A stretch of DNA of 64,000 nt from Bog-473 sp963755495 (GCA_963755495.1 CAVWJS010000002.1:372001-436000); one strand, 5' to 3'. Shown: positions 20,100 to 28,900, numbered from the stretch's first letter. Made by a program: numbers and translations. Notes: generated from the letters alone by a model not told the origin.

Positions 20100-20333
20100 C
20101 GCGTCGTCCGATAGTCCTTCCTCCGTCCGTGGCGTCCTGGGCAGGTCTGAACGTTCCTCGGTGCGGGTAATTCATCGAAGGTACACCGTGCTGCACCGGT
20201 CGACTAGTGGGGATTGTCCAATCGCGCCTAACATGGACCAACTCGACTACCACTGGCCCATAAACCAGATGGTCATACGAACTCTGTTACGCCCCGGCCA
20301 GTGCCGTGCAAGCGTGGCGAAAGGCAGACTGAC

Positions 20334-20468
20334 GTGAAGCGCACCTATCAACCGAATACCCGCAAGCGGGCGAAGACGCACGGCTTCCGCAAGCGCATGT
20401 CCACACGTGCAGGCCGGGCCATATTGAAGTCGCGGCGGCTCAAGGGGCGCCACCGTCTCACCGTCTGA
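20334..20468 (+). CDS. rpmH: 50S ribosomal protein L34
   Basis: A 44-residue ORF starting at GTG encodes M-KRTYQPNTRKRAKTHGFRK, then RMSTRAGRAILKSRRLKGR, ending HRLTV. This is the full L34 sequence pattern, rich in Arg and Lys. It sits immediately upstream of rnpA, its universal neighbour, and is divergent from dnaA. Confidence 0.97.
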   Translation: MKRTYQPNTRKRAKTHGFRKRMSTRAGRAILKSRRLKGRHRLTV

Positions 20469-20475
20469 GCCGCTC

Positions 20476-20838
20476 GTGCCCCCCAGGACGGTTGGAAGAA
20501 TCCAAACCAGGGCAGCATTCGGCCAACTGCAACGTTCCCGTGCCCGGGCAACGAGCGGACCGGTTCGCGCCACATTCGCCCCGGTCGAAGCCGGGGTTGG
20601 TGGTGTATACCCCCAGGTGGGATACGCAATTGGGAAACACTGCGGGAATGCGGTCATTCGTAACTCCCTACGTCGACGGATGCGTGAATCGGCGCGGGAG
20701 GTCGCGAGCGAACTCCCGCGCGGGATCTACCTCCTCCGTGTCGACCAGGCGGCCGCACAGTGTGAGTCCGCGAAGTTCATGACATTTGTCCAGCAAGCTC
20801 TGTTGCAGGCACCGAAATCTTTCCGAGGTATTTCATGA
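20476..20838 (+). CDS. rnpA: Ribonuclease P protein component
   Basis: A 120-residue basic protein starting at GTG 20476, 7 bp after rpmH. It contains VGYAIGKHCGNAVIRNSLRRRMRES, the RNR motif region that contacts RNase P RNA, within the ribosomal S5-like fold. It assists the ribozyme that matures tRNA 5' ends. The 3' end overlaps yidD by 4 bp (ATGA). Confidence 0.93.
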   Translation: MPPRTVGRIQTRAAFGQLQRSRARATSGPVRATFAPVEAGVGGVYPQVGYAIGKHCGNAVIRNSLRRRMRESAREVASELPRGIYLLRVDQAAAQCESAKFMTFVQQALLQAPKSFRGIS

Positions 20839-21119
20839 AAAGTACGGAGATACCCTCGAACCGTGCGGCGCGAGCTGCGATCCGCATCCTGGAGGCGTAT
20901 CAGGGGGCATCCTCAGGCCGCGTCTCGCCGTGCCGCTTCTACCCGAGTTGTTCGAACTACGCCATCGATGCGTTCACAGAACACGGGTTCTGGCAAGGCT
21001 TCATCTTGACGGTCAAGCGCTTGGCGCGCTGTCGCCCCTTCGGGCCGCATGGCGTTGACCTGGTTCCGCTGCACGTCCACACACGGGCGGTATCCAAGAA
21101 CGGAAGCGGCCGATGCTGA
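20835..21119 (+). CDS. yidD: Membrane protein insertion efficiency factor YidD
   Basis: A 94-residue YidD. It has the conserved cysteine-containing core SPCRFYPSCSNYAIDAFTEHG, followed by GFILTVKRLARCRPFGPHGVD. YidD aids YidC-dependent membrane insertion. It overlaps both rnpA (4 bp) and yidC (7 bp), giving a tightly coupled rpmH-rnpA-yidD-yidC operon. Confidence 0.95.
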   Translation: MKSTEIPSNRAARAAIRILEAYQGASSGRVSPCRFYPSCSNYAIDAFTEHGFWQGFILTVKRLARCRPFGPHGVDLVPLHVHTRAVSKNGSGRC

Positions 21120-22333
21120 GTCCGTTATTGGGTGAAAACGCCCTGTTCAAGTCCATCGGCGAAATTTTCCACCCACTCTTCGAACTTTTCGGCTTGATCC
21201 TGGCGGGCATTTACTCAGTAATTCCCAATTACGGCGTGGCGATCATCGGCCTCACCCTCGTGATCATGGCCGTGCTGACCCCGGTGACGATCAAGAGCAC
21301 CAAGTCCATGCTGGCGATGCAGCGCCTACAGCCCGAAATGAAGAAGCTCCAGGTCAAATACAAGGGGCCGGAGAACCGCGAGCAACTCAACGCGGAAATG
21401 ATGAAGCTCTACAAGGAAAACGGCACGGGTCCCTTCGGCGCCTGCCTCCCGAGTCTGTTGCAGATGCCGTTCCTCATCGTCCTGTATTCGCTTATTCGGG
21501 GCCTGTCATTTGGGGTACTGGATAAGGCCGGAAAAGTTACAAAGGCGACCCCGCGTTATATACCGACTAACTCCCGTATATATCACGATCTGGTGCAAAG
21601 TAAAGGTCAAATGCACTGGTGGTTCGGGATGGACCTTTCATCGGCTCCGTTCACGCATCATGGGGTAAATCAGACCTTACTTATTATCCCTTACCTGGTT
21701 TTAATTGGGATGGCGATTTTCCTTCAGTACTACCAAATGAAGCAGATGAACAGCCGCAATCCGCAGGCTGCAGCAGCGAATCCCCAAATGCAGCAAATGC
21801 AGAAATTCTTCCCCATAATTTTCGGTGTTATTTATTTGCGAGTCCCTGCTGGAGCAACCATCTACATGGTGGTGTCATCGGCGATGAGAATCGGAACGCA
21901 GGAGTTCATGTTCCGCACCGGAATGGTGACTCCGGTTGGCGCCCCACCCACGGAGAAGGCGTCTGAGCGCGAGATAGGCGGTACGGCGACAGGCCCAAAG
22001 GGTTCAGATAATCCGAAGGCGCTCGGACCGGGTGACGCTAAGCCAACTGCGGCCAACGGAAAGACCCCGGCCAAGGGCATTACCCCGCCGAAGGGCACGG
22101 CGACACCGAAGAGCGGTGCCGCAACCAATGGGAAGAGTGCGAGCAATGGCAAGCCGCCCGGCACGGTCCGCCGAACGACCAATGCCAGGACAACGAACAG
22201 AAGGGGCGCCGTCACCGGGAAATCCGGCGGTGCCAATGGGAAGAAACCATCACAGGACGCGGAAATCGAGCTAGTGCCGGTGCAGAAAGAGCATCCACGC
22301 TCGCGATCCAAGAGGACGAGAAAGGCTCGATAG
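21113..22333 (+). CDS. yidC: Membrane protein insertase YidC
   Basis: A 406-residue Oxa1/YidC family insertase with several TM helices. The hallmark segments are NYGVAIIGLTLVIMAVLTPVTI, STKSMLAMQRLQPEMKKLQVKYKG, FGACLPSLLQMPFLIVLYSLIRG and MQQMQKFFPIIFGV. The C-terminal 140 residues are a hydrophilic tail rich in Lys, Gly, Asn and Thr with repeated NGK units, plausibly contacting ribosomes or RNA. The DNA around 21540-21850 is noticeably less GC-rich than its surroundings. It is followed by jag with a 3-bp gap. Confidence 0.96.
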   Translation: MLSPLLGENALFKSIGEIFHPLFELFGLILAGIYSVIPNYGVAIIGLTLVIMAVLTPVTIKSTKSMLAMQRLQPEMKKLQVKYKGPENREQLNAEMMKLYKENGTGPFGACLPSLLQMPFLIVLYSLIRGLSFGVLDKAGKVTKATPRYIPTNSRIYHDLVQSKGQMHWWFGMDLSSAPFTHHGVNQTLLIIPYLVLIGMAIFLQYYQMKQMNSRNPQAAAANPQMQQMQKFFPIIFGVIYLRVPAGATIYMVVSSAMRIGTQEFMFRTGMVTPVGAPPTEKASEREIGGTATGPKGSDNPKALGPGDAKPTAANGKTPAKGITPPKGTATPKSGAATNGKSASNGKPPGTVRRTTNARTTNRRGAVTGKSGGANGKKPSQDAEIELVPVQKEHPRSRSKRTRKAR

Positions 22334-22336
22334 AGC

Positions 22337-23296
22337 GTGGAGTGGGTTGAAGTCGCTGGTAAGACCATTGCAGAGGCAACCGAGCAGGCCCTGGATCAAC
22401 TGGGCGTTGCCGAAGGTGATGCCGAAGTAGTCATCGTCACGGAGCCCAAGGTCGGGCTGTTTGGGCGCATGAGGGTTGAGGCACGCGTGCGTGCCCGCGT
22501 GCGACCGGTTGGAGCGCGCCCAAAGCGAGAACGGTCGCGGGACCGCAACCGGGGCGGTAAGAGTGGGCAGGGTGCGAATGGATCCGGAAGTCGGCCCGGA
22601 GCGCCTCGTAACGAGGCGAGAGCTCCGGTTAGCGCGACCTCCGAGGGAAATGGATCTGGTACCAGTCGGTCCGCTCGTCGCCGGCGCAACCGCAGTCAGG
22701 GAGGGGGAGGGGCGAATGGGAATAGCGAGAATGGAGCCGCTTCCTCCGCGAGTCGCCAACCCGCCAATGGAGCGCCGAAGAACACGCAACGCATTACAGA
22801 ACCGAAGGAGACAGTTGACATGGCCGAAGGAATGACGCTCGAAGAACAAGGTGAGGTGGGCCGAGCGTTCCTGGCCGGGTTGCTCGCAGAGTACGGAGTG
22901 TCTGCCTCGGTGGAGACGCGACTTCTCGATGAAGAGACGGTGGAGATTGCCGCCGTGGGAGAGGATCTGGGCCTTCTTGTCGGTCCTCGCGGATCGACTC
23001 TGAGCGCCCTGCAGGATCTCACTCGCGCCGTCGTTCAGCGACAGTGTCCTTCCAGAACCGATCGTATTTTGGTCGACGTGGCCGGCTACCGCGAGAAGCG
23101 CTCGGCCGCATTGAAGAGGTTCAGCACACAGATCGCTGAGGAAGTCATCGCTTCAGGCCAGGAAAAGGCTCTTGAGGCTATGAGTCCAGCCGACCGCAAG
23201 GCCGTTCACGATGCGGTAAACGAAATCGAAGGGGTGTCCACCCGCTCCGAGGGTGAGGATCCCAACCGCTACATCGTCATCGCTCCCGCCAGCTGA
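22337..23296 (+). CDS. jag: Jag/KhpB family RNA-binding protein (Jag-N, KH, R3H)
   Basis: A 319-residue protein starting at GTG. The N-terminal Jag domain (residues 1-52, WVEVAGKTIAEATEQALDQLG...PKVGLFGRMRVEARVR) is followed by a roughly 110-residue linker rich in Gly, Asn, Ser and Arg. A KH domain has VGPRGSTLSALQDLTRAVV and an R3H domain has MSPADRKAVHDAVNE. KhpB proteins bind RNA and affect cell elongation and division. The long disordered linker is the main deviation from shorter Firmicutes forms. It lies in the yidC operon. Confidence 0.9.
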   Translation: MEWVEVAGKTIAEATEQALDQLGVAEGDAEVVIVTEPKVGLFGRMRVEARVRARVRPVGARPKRERSRDRNRGGKSGQGANGSGSRPGAPRNEARAPVSATSEGNGSGTSRSARRRRNRSQGGGGANGNSENGAASSASRQPANGAPKNTQRITEPKETVDMAEGMTLEEQGEVGRAFLAGLLAEYGVSASVETRLLDEETVEIAAVGEDLGLLVGPRGSTLSALQDLTRAVVQRQCPSRTDRILVDVAGYREKRSAALKRFSTQIAEEVIASGQEKALEAMSPADRKAVHDAVNEIEGVSTRSEGEDPNRYIVIAPAS

Positions 23297-23311
23297 TCAA
23301 GTCGCCCGTCG

Positions 23312-24019
23312 ATGTCGGAAGCCGACAACGACGGTTCCACCAGGTCCATCGAAGAAGTATTGCTGGCCGCTCGCGAAGCGGGTTTCTTAGGCCCCGGACC
23401 TATCGCTCGTCACCTGCGCCACGCTCAAGGCTTCGTGGATTTGGCTAAGCGGCAGCCACAAAGCACCTCAACGCCACACATCTTGGATCTGGGGTCCGGT
23501 GGAGGGTTACCGGGCCTTGTTGTTGCTGAGGAGTGGCCTGAAGCAACACTTGTATTGCTTGATGCCAATCGGCGGCGCGTGCATTTTCTCGAGCGTGCGG
23601 TTCTGTCCAGCGGCTTGCAAGGCCGGGTACAGGTCGTCCAGCGACGGGCCGAGGTGGGCGGACGGGACCCTGCATATCGGGGCCGATTCGACGGTGTTGT
23701 GGCCCGGTCGTTTGGAGCTCCCGCAGTTGTGGCCGAATGTGCAGCCCCTTTCCTTCGTAAAGGGGGCTGGATGATCGTCTCGGAGCCGCCCGCTGAGACG
23801 ATCTCCGCATTTGACGATGAGGACCGCGAGGTGCACTCTCCGGTGGAACTCCCAGATGAATCCGGGCGGTGGCCGTCGGTGCCGCTAGCCTTGCTGGGGC
23901 TCACGCCGGCTGGGTTTGTCCGCCAAGACTTCGGCTACCAAGTCCTCTGCCAGACCGAACTTTGCCCCGAGAGGTTTCCCCGTCGCGACGGTGTGCCCAG
24001 CAGAAAGCCACTCTTCTAG
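23312..24019 (+). CDS. rsmG: 16S rRNA (guanine527-N7)-methyltransferase
   Basis: A 235-residue SAM-dependent methyltransferase. The SAM motif HILDLGSGGGLPGLV (residues 57-70) and the helix after it, LVLLDANRRRVHFLERAV, fit RsmG. The RFDGVVARSFGAPAVVAECAAPFL segment also matches. It methylates G527 in the 530 loop of 16S rRNA. It is the last gene before a 1.1-kb gene-free stretch and keeps the usual jag-rsmG-parA order. Confidence 0.93.
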   Translation: MSEADNDGSTRSIEEVLLAAREAGFLGPGPIARHLRHAQGFVDLAKRQPQSTSTPHILDLGSGGGLPGLVVAEEWPEATLVLLDANRRRVHFLERAVLSSGLQGRVQVVQRRAEVGGRDPAYRGRFDGVVARSFGAPAVVAECAAPFLRKGGWMIVSEPPAETISAFDDEDREVHSPVELPDESGRWPSVPLALLGLTPAGFVRQDFGYQVLCQTELCPERFPRRDGVPSRKPLF

Positions 24020-24197
24020 ATTTGTGGTTCGAGATGGCCATGAACATGCTGGCAAGAAACGGCGGCGTCTACTCCCCTTCCGATCTCGATAAGGATGTCG
24101 TTGGAGCCAAGACAGGGCATGGATCATCGGACGTTCAGGAGGCACTTGCCAGGCCACGCACTCGGGCGAGTCTTGGGGAGGCTGAACCATTCGGTAA

Positions 24198-24213
24198 TGT
24201 TTCACGTGGAACG
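24198..24213. promoter_or_regulatory. parS: parS site (TGTTTCACGTGGAACG)
   Basis: The 16-mer matches the bacterial consensus TGTTTCACGTGAAACA except at two positions and keeps the CACGTG core. parA and parB lie 1.5 to 2.3 kb downstream, which makes ParB binding very likely. Confidence 0.85.
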
Positions 24214-25030
24214 TTCAGTGCGACCCGTGCCTGTCGAGGTGAAGGATTGGTCTTCGTCAGCCCTTCGGTAGTGGACTTTCCCCGTGATCCCGATAAACAT
24301 CGAATAGTCGCAAACGTGTGCTCAGGACCGCAAAAGAGCTCAGATCTGTGAGCGGTGGCCCAAGGTGGCCCAACCGCGGTTCCCTCGTGAGGTCCGTCCG
24401 GTCGCCATGCGTGATCGGCAGTGGGATGGCCGAATCACAAGAACAAGTCTTTCCGCCCGTTCCTAAAATGGACGGTATGAGCTATTCCACGTGGCATAGT
24501 TGCCTCCCGCCAGATCATTCAGGATCCGAGAGTTCAATCAGCCAATGGGGGGGAACTGATGCCGACGCCGCCCACTGGAAGTCAATCGAATCGGTTCGCA
24601 TTCTGTTACGAAACTGGAAACGTCCGACGGACTGGGATTCCCCTGCCGGCGTGTCCCTGCCGTCCTTCGTCACCGACGGAGAAGCGAGCCGAATACCTGA
24701 GAGATGGGCACGGAGTCGGTCGCCTTGCTTCTACTCCATAGGAGTTGCCATCAGCTCTCGAAGGAACCTCACCATTGATCCGTGCGGGATCAGAAGGTCG
24801 GATGCACTCCCTGTGACAGGTAATACGGCGTTTATTATGCGCTCGGCGCGCAAGTTCCTGACAGTGGGGGCCTGAATGGATACGAGCCATATTCGGGGCC
24901 TTGCCTGAGTATTCGGCATCATCTCATCTTGGTCAGCCCCATCTTCCACGGACTAGCCAGTGGCAATCGAAGAACTAGGTCCTCTCCTTCAACGAGGGGC
25001 CGAGGCGCTCGAAACGGCTATGTCGACCAA

Positions 25031-25046
25031 TGTTTCACGTGAAACG
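25031..25046. promoter_or_regulatory. parS: parS site (TGTTTCACGTGAAACG)
   Basis: It differs from the consensus 16-mer only at the last base and is a near-perfect palindrome, 78 bp upstream of the first gene of the par block. Confidence 0.92.
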
Positions 25047-25123
25047 TCGAGCAAGGCTTGACCTAGGGACGATAGTCAGGCCAGGATAGGCAACGTGGTA
25101 CGGCGCATTCAAGAGACTGCTTA

Positions 25124-25702
25124 ATGCGGATCCGTCGTCGGGACAAAGGAGAACCGACCCCTCTCCCCCGAACACCAGCCTTTGATGCAGTAGAGCAGCC
25201 GGTTGTCCCCGAAGAGGATTTCGCTCCAGTAGGCCCTCCCGCGGTCTCGGTGAATCGGGCGCCTGAAGTAATTCCTCCTGTTCATCCGACTCCGCCCCCG
25301 TTTGATCAAGCACTTCTATCTCCGCCGCCGGCCTCAGACTTCGTGGCACCCGCGCCCGCCGAACAGGCCGTCTCAACTTCCTCGTTCCCTCCGTATCAGG
25401 AAGCCGGTCCGATGGAAACTCCGGCACCGACTCCCCCGGTCGATCTCCATCCCGATCCCCTCCGTCAGGTATCTCAACCAGTTTTTGAGGCAGAGCCCAT
25501 AACCGCCCCCGATCCGTATCCAGGCGAGTACGCGGGGCCAGTCCAGGAAGTTGTGGTTGAGGAAGTTGTGGTTGAGGAAGTTGTCGTTGAGGAAGTTGTG
25601 TTCGAGGAGATCGTTGTGCAGCCGGCGGAACTTCCAGGAGAACCGAAACACGCCAGGGAACCCAGGCCCGCCCCGCCCGCCCCCTGCCGCCGACCCAAAT
25701 GA
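25124..25702 (+). CDS. Proline/glutamate-rich low-complexity protein upstream of parA
   Basis: A 192-residue frame begins MRIRRRDKGEPTPLP and continues with a Pro/Ala/Glu-rich, apparently disordered sequence. Near residues 141-163 it has four tandem copies of an EVVVE-like unit encoded by a 15-bp DNA repeat. No family is recognised. Its TGA overlaps the parA ATG (ATGA), and parA lacks its own ribosome binding site, so it is either a translationally coupled partner or, if an indel is present, an N-terminal extension of ParA. The ribosome binding site is weak. Confidence 0.5.
   Translation: MRIRRRDKGEPTPLPRTPAFDAVEQPVVPEEDFAPVGPPAVSVNRAPEVIPPVHPTPPPFDQALLSPPPASDFVAPAPAEQAVSTSSFPPYQEAGPMETPAPTPPVDLHPDPLRQVSQPVFEAEPITAPDPYPGEYAGPVQEVVVEEVVVEEVVVEEVVFEEIVVQPAELPGEPKHAREPRPAPPAPCRRPK
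25545..25604 (+). repeat. 15-bp tandem repeat, four units
   Basis: Units of AGGAAGTTGTGGTTG run from 25545 to 25604; the third has one change and the fourth two or three. They lie in frame inside the Pro/Glu-rich gene and encode the EVVVE stretches. Confidence 0.85.
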
Positions 25703-26544
25703 GGACCCCCACGATCAGGGCCGAGGCCGACAGTCTGCTGGATGGCGAGCGACCGGCCCCGAGGGAACTGCCCCGGGTCATCGCTATTGCCAACCAGAAG
25801 GGTGGGGTCGGCAAGACGACCACGACGGTGAACCTGGGGGCTGCCTTGGCCGAGATCGGTTATCGGGTCCTCGTCATCGATCTCGACCCCCAAGGGAATG
25901 CAACCACTGGTTTGGGCATCGATGCCAGGAACTTCGAACTTTCCATGTACGACGTCATCATGAGGGACCAGTCACTGGAGGATTGCATCGAGCCCACCAG
26001 CGTCAAGAATCTATTCGTGGCGCCGGCGACAATCGACTTGGCCGGAATCGAGATTGAACTGGTTCCCGCCTTCAGCCGGGAGATGAAACTAAAGCGTGCC
26101 ATCGATACGGTGGTCGACGATTTCGACTTCATCCTCATCGACTGTCCTCCGTCGCTTGGTCTCATCACCGTGAATGGCCTGGCTGCCGCAGGAGAGGTCA
26201 TGGTGCCGATCCAGTGTGAGTACTACGCGCTGGAAGGTCTGAGCCAGCTCCTGCGCAACGTGAATCTGGTGTCGTCGAACCTCAACGAGTCGCTCGAGGT
26301 GACGACCATCGTGCTCACCATGTTCGATGCGCGGACCAGGTTGTCCATTGATGTCGCCAACGAGGTCCGTCTCCACTTCGCCGATCGTGTCTGCAAGAGC
26401 GTGATCCCGCGTACGGTCCGGTTATCCGAAGCCCCTTCGTTCGGGCAACCCATCACTGTGTTCGATCCGACTTCACGTGGGGCCGTGGCCTACCGTGAAC
26501 TGGCCAAGGAGGTGAGCAATGGCGCGCCGCAGCGGACTCGGTAA
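25699..26544 (+). CDS. parA: Chromosome partitioning ATPase ParA (Soj)
   Basis: A 281-residue ParA. It has the deviant Walker A KGGVGKTT (residues 34-41), a VLVIDLDPQGNATTGLG segment and a Walker B-like FILIDCPPSLGLITVN. It forms ATP-dependent gradients that move ParB-parS complexes to the poles. The start ATG overlaps the stop of the upstream low-complexity gene. The stop overlaps parB by about 26 bp, so the par genes are co-translated. Confidence 0.96.
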   Translation: MRTPTIRAEADSLLDGERPAPRELPRVIAIANQKGGVGKTTTTVNLGAALAEIGYRVLVIDLDPQGNATTGLGIDARNFELSMYDVIMRDQSLEDCIEPTSVKNLFVAPATIDLAGIEIELVPAFSREMKLKRAIDTVVDDFDFILIDCPPSLGLITVNGLAAAGEVMVPIQCEYYALEGLSQLLRNVNLVSSNLNESLEVTTIVLTMFDARTRLSIDVANEVRLHFADRVCKSVIPRTVRLSEAPSFGQPITVFDPTSRGAVAYRELAKEVSNGAPQRTR

Positions 26545-27476
26545 AGGCCTGAGCGCACTGATTCCATCCGAAGCGACGGGGGAGATGGACTCGGCCCTTC
26601 GGGTGGTGCCCATCTCGCACATCAAGCCGAATGCCTTTCAGCCCCGGAGTCACTTCGACGAAGAGTCGATGTCGTCGTTGGCCGCCTCCATCCGAGAGGT
26701 GGGTCTGCTCCAGCCCGTTCTGGTGCGCGAGGTCGACGGCGAGGACGAGAGCTACGAGCTGATCGCAGGTGAGCGCCGTTGGCGGGCAGCACGGCGGGCC
26801 GGCCTGCAGACCATCCCGGTACTCGTCCAGCCCGATACCGGCGACGTCACGAGCCTGGAGCAGGCTCTGGTGGAGAACCTCCACCGGGAAGATCTCAACG
26901 CCCTGGAGGAAGCGGCGGCGTATCAGCAGCTCATCGACGAATTCGGTCTCACCCACGAGCAGGTGGCGACCCGGATGGGTAAGGGCCGGGCCACGGTCAC
27001 CAATACCCTGCGCTTGCTTCAGCTACCTGCGGGGGCGCAACGGGCTCTGGCGGAGCGAACAATCTCGGCCGGCCACGCCCGGGCCTTGCTGGGAACGCCT
27101 GATCGCACGCTGCAGGAGAAGCTGGTCGAGCAAATCACATCCGAGGGATTAACGGTTCGAGCGGTCGAGGAGATCGTCCGCGGCGGCGCACCGCTGCCAC
27201 CCCCCGTCATTTCGCTTCCAGAGGAAATTCCCGAGGAATTCGAAGAAGCGAGTCGGTACTACCACTGGTCCTACCGGTCTGGGCGTCCGGCGAACCCCAC
27301 CGAAAAAGCTGCCAGAGCCTGGGGTTTTGGAGTTGGAGGATCTTCTCTCGACCTATTTGAACACCAGGGTGAAGGTGGATATCCAGAATCGACGAGGACG
27401 GCTGGTCGTCGAATTCGCCACGCTGGAGGATCTGGAACGCATCTACCGGGCGATGGTCGGTGACGGGTCCGTCTAG
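26519..27476 (+). CDS. parB: Chromosome partitioning protein ParB (Spo0J), frameshift near C-terminus
   Basis: The N-terminus RRSGLGKGLSALIP fits the ParA-stimulating segment. The CTP-binding box GERRWRA is at residues 84-90, and the HTH EQVATRMGKGRATVTNTLRLL binds parS. The frame changes at an AAAAA run (27302-27306). The other frame then gives LPEPGVLELEDLLSTYLNTRV and VKVDIQNRRGRLVVEFATL, the normal C-terminal dimerisation domain, ending at TAG 27474-27476. One extra A explains everything. As written, the first frame would continue to 27463 with a non-homologous tail. Confidence 0.93.
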
Positions 27477-27593
27477 TTATTCACAGAACTGTCAAGTCAC
27501 CATTCAGCTTCATCCACAACGTCATGCACAGGTTGTGGATTGTTGCCAAGCGTTCATCTCTGGGTGAGGTTGGTCACGCAACAATCACGCAAC
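27477..27593. other. DnaA-box cluster between convergent parB and cwlM
   Basis: Four DnaA-box-like 9-mers fall within 66 bp: TTATTCACA (27477-27485, fits TTATNCACA), TCATCCACA (27510-27518), TCATGCACA (27522-27530) and TGTGGATTG (27534-27542, reverse). The gap separates two converging genes, so these are not obviously promoter elements. Confidence 0.6.
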
Positions 27594-28572
27594 TTAGTCC
27601 CACGAAGCGTCCGCCCATTTGCCCAAGGCAGTGGAAAGAGCGGCGGCCAAGAGGGCGGCGCGCTCGACGACCAGGCTGGCCGGACCCAGCTCGACCAGGA
27701 CCGATGGCATCCGAGTCTCGCGCAAGATGGCCAGCGACATGCCGTGTGCCCCTCCGTCCTCGATCCCCAGAATGCCGGGAACGATCTCCTGGATGAGTTC
27801 GGCCAGAAGCCGGCCGCCCTGTGACTCGTCGTGGATGCCGGCCCAATAGGAGGTGTGGCATTCGGCGCGAGTTGGGTTGAGCCGAAGGCCGAGGAAGACG
27901 TCGACGCTCGAGTTCGTTGGCCTGGTGGGCCTGGGTCGAGTCGTCGGGGTGGTGCAGGTCGGTGACCTGAGTGCCACCGAGTACGAGTCGGCGCCGGAGA
28001 GCGCCGGTCACGCTGCCCAGCCCGCCCCGCTCGCCGATGGCGACGTGGCGGCCGCTGAGGGTCGGGGGGGCGTCGCGCAACTGGGCGCCGGGCCCGCACC
28101 GACGAGATCAGCTCGGGCTCCTCGTGGCGGCTCTCGAGACGGATGAGCTCACGTAGCGTGGCGCCGCCAGCGATGCCGTCGACGGGAAGACCCACGTTGC
28201 GCTGGAACTCGGCCAGGGCCCGGGAGGTCCGGTCGCCGAAAATCCCGTCGACCCGGCCGGTGTCGAAACCCAGCGTGCTCAATCGCTGCTGGAGGTCGAC
28301 CACATCGTCGCCGCGCAGCATGGGCGTGCGGCGGTAGAGGAACCGGTCGCCGATGCGAAAACTGGCCTCGACCAGGGTGTTCCAAGTCTGGGGCCCGCAG
28401 ATGCCGTCGACCCGGAGTCCGCGCAGATGCTGGAACGCCTCGATGGCCGCCCGGGTGCCGTCGCCGAAGATCCCGTCAGCGTCGATGGGCGCGCCGCTGT
28501 GGAGAATGGCGGTCAGCCGGCGCTGGATATCGGAGACGGCTGCTCCCGTCGTCCCCGAGGGAGAGCGGGAGA
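27594..28572 (-). CDS. cwlM: CwlM-like N-acetylmuramoyl-L-alanine amidase homologue, probably inactive (frameshifts)
   Basis: Two peptidoglycan-binding repeats are clear (VSDIQRRLTAILHSG...DGIFGDGTRAAIEAFQ and VVDLQQRLSTLGFDTGRVDGIFGDRTSRALAEFQ). An Amidase_3-like domain ends TRMPSVLVELGPAS. The zinc-binding DPGHGG is replaced by GRHVAIGERGG, and the usual SIHAN region reads LGLRLNP, so two zinc histidines are missing. No signal peptide is seen. Place and domains match mycobacterial CwlM, a cytoplasmic regulator of MurA. Frame changes lie near 28550, 28100 and 27900. The start is uncertain. Confidence 0.75.
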
Positions 28573-28573
28573 C

Positions 28574-28900
28574 CTACAGGTACTCCGCGATCTCCTGGAG
28601 CAGCTGACCCTTGGGCTTCGCCCCGATCAGGCGGACCTCCGGCTGCCCGTCCTTGAACAGGATCAACGTCGGGATGCTCATCACGTCGAATCTGCGCGTC
28701 ACCTCGAGGTTGTCGTCGATGTTCAGTTTCCCGATCTGGATCTTGCCGGCCTGCTCCTCGGCGATCTCCTCCAGAACCGGTGAAATCATTTTGCACGGGC
28801 CACACCACTCGGCCCAGAAGTCCACCAGGACGGGGACATCCGAACTCTTGACATGCTCGTCAAAGGTAGCGTCGCTCAGGGTCACAATCTTCTCACTCAT
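28574..28900 (-). CDS. trxA: Thioredoxin
   Basis: An intact 108-residue thioredoxin with active site WCGPC (residues 32-36), preceded by VLVDFWAE and followed by the cis-proline segment SIPTLILFKDG. It reduces protein disulfides using electrons from the adjacent thioredoxin reductase. The ATG at 28900 follows AAGGAGAACGC, a strong ribosome binding site. It lies between trxB and cwlM as in mycobacteria. Confidence 0.97.
   Translation of the reverse strand: MSEKIVTLSDATFDEHVKSSDVPVLVDFWAEWCGPCKMISPVLEEIAEEQAGKIQIGKLNIDDNLEVTRRFDVMSIPTLILFKDGQPEVRLIGAKPKGQLLQEIAEYL

Larger units (their letters stand above)
24020..25123. other. Gene-free centromere-like region between rsmG and parA
   Basis: These 1.1 kb contain no protein I can recognise. 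The longest frame (24318-24875, plus) has no conserved motif, no clear ribosome binding site and an unusual composition for this genome. Two parS-type palindromes lie inside, 833 bp apart. Promoters for the parA operon probably lie near the right end. Confidence 0.6.

Noticed and set aside
21540..21850. Lower-GC patch in yidC as evidence of gene transfer
   Set aside because: The gene is a core operon member with normal flanks; the composition dip is limited to TM/loop codons.
24318..24875. 185-codon frame in the parS region
   Set aside because: No motif, no good ribosome binding site and atypical residue use; treated as noncoding.
27302..27306. Programmed frameshift in parB
   Set aside because: Homopolymer error is simpler, as many unrelated genes here carry similar indels.
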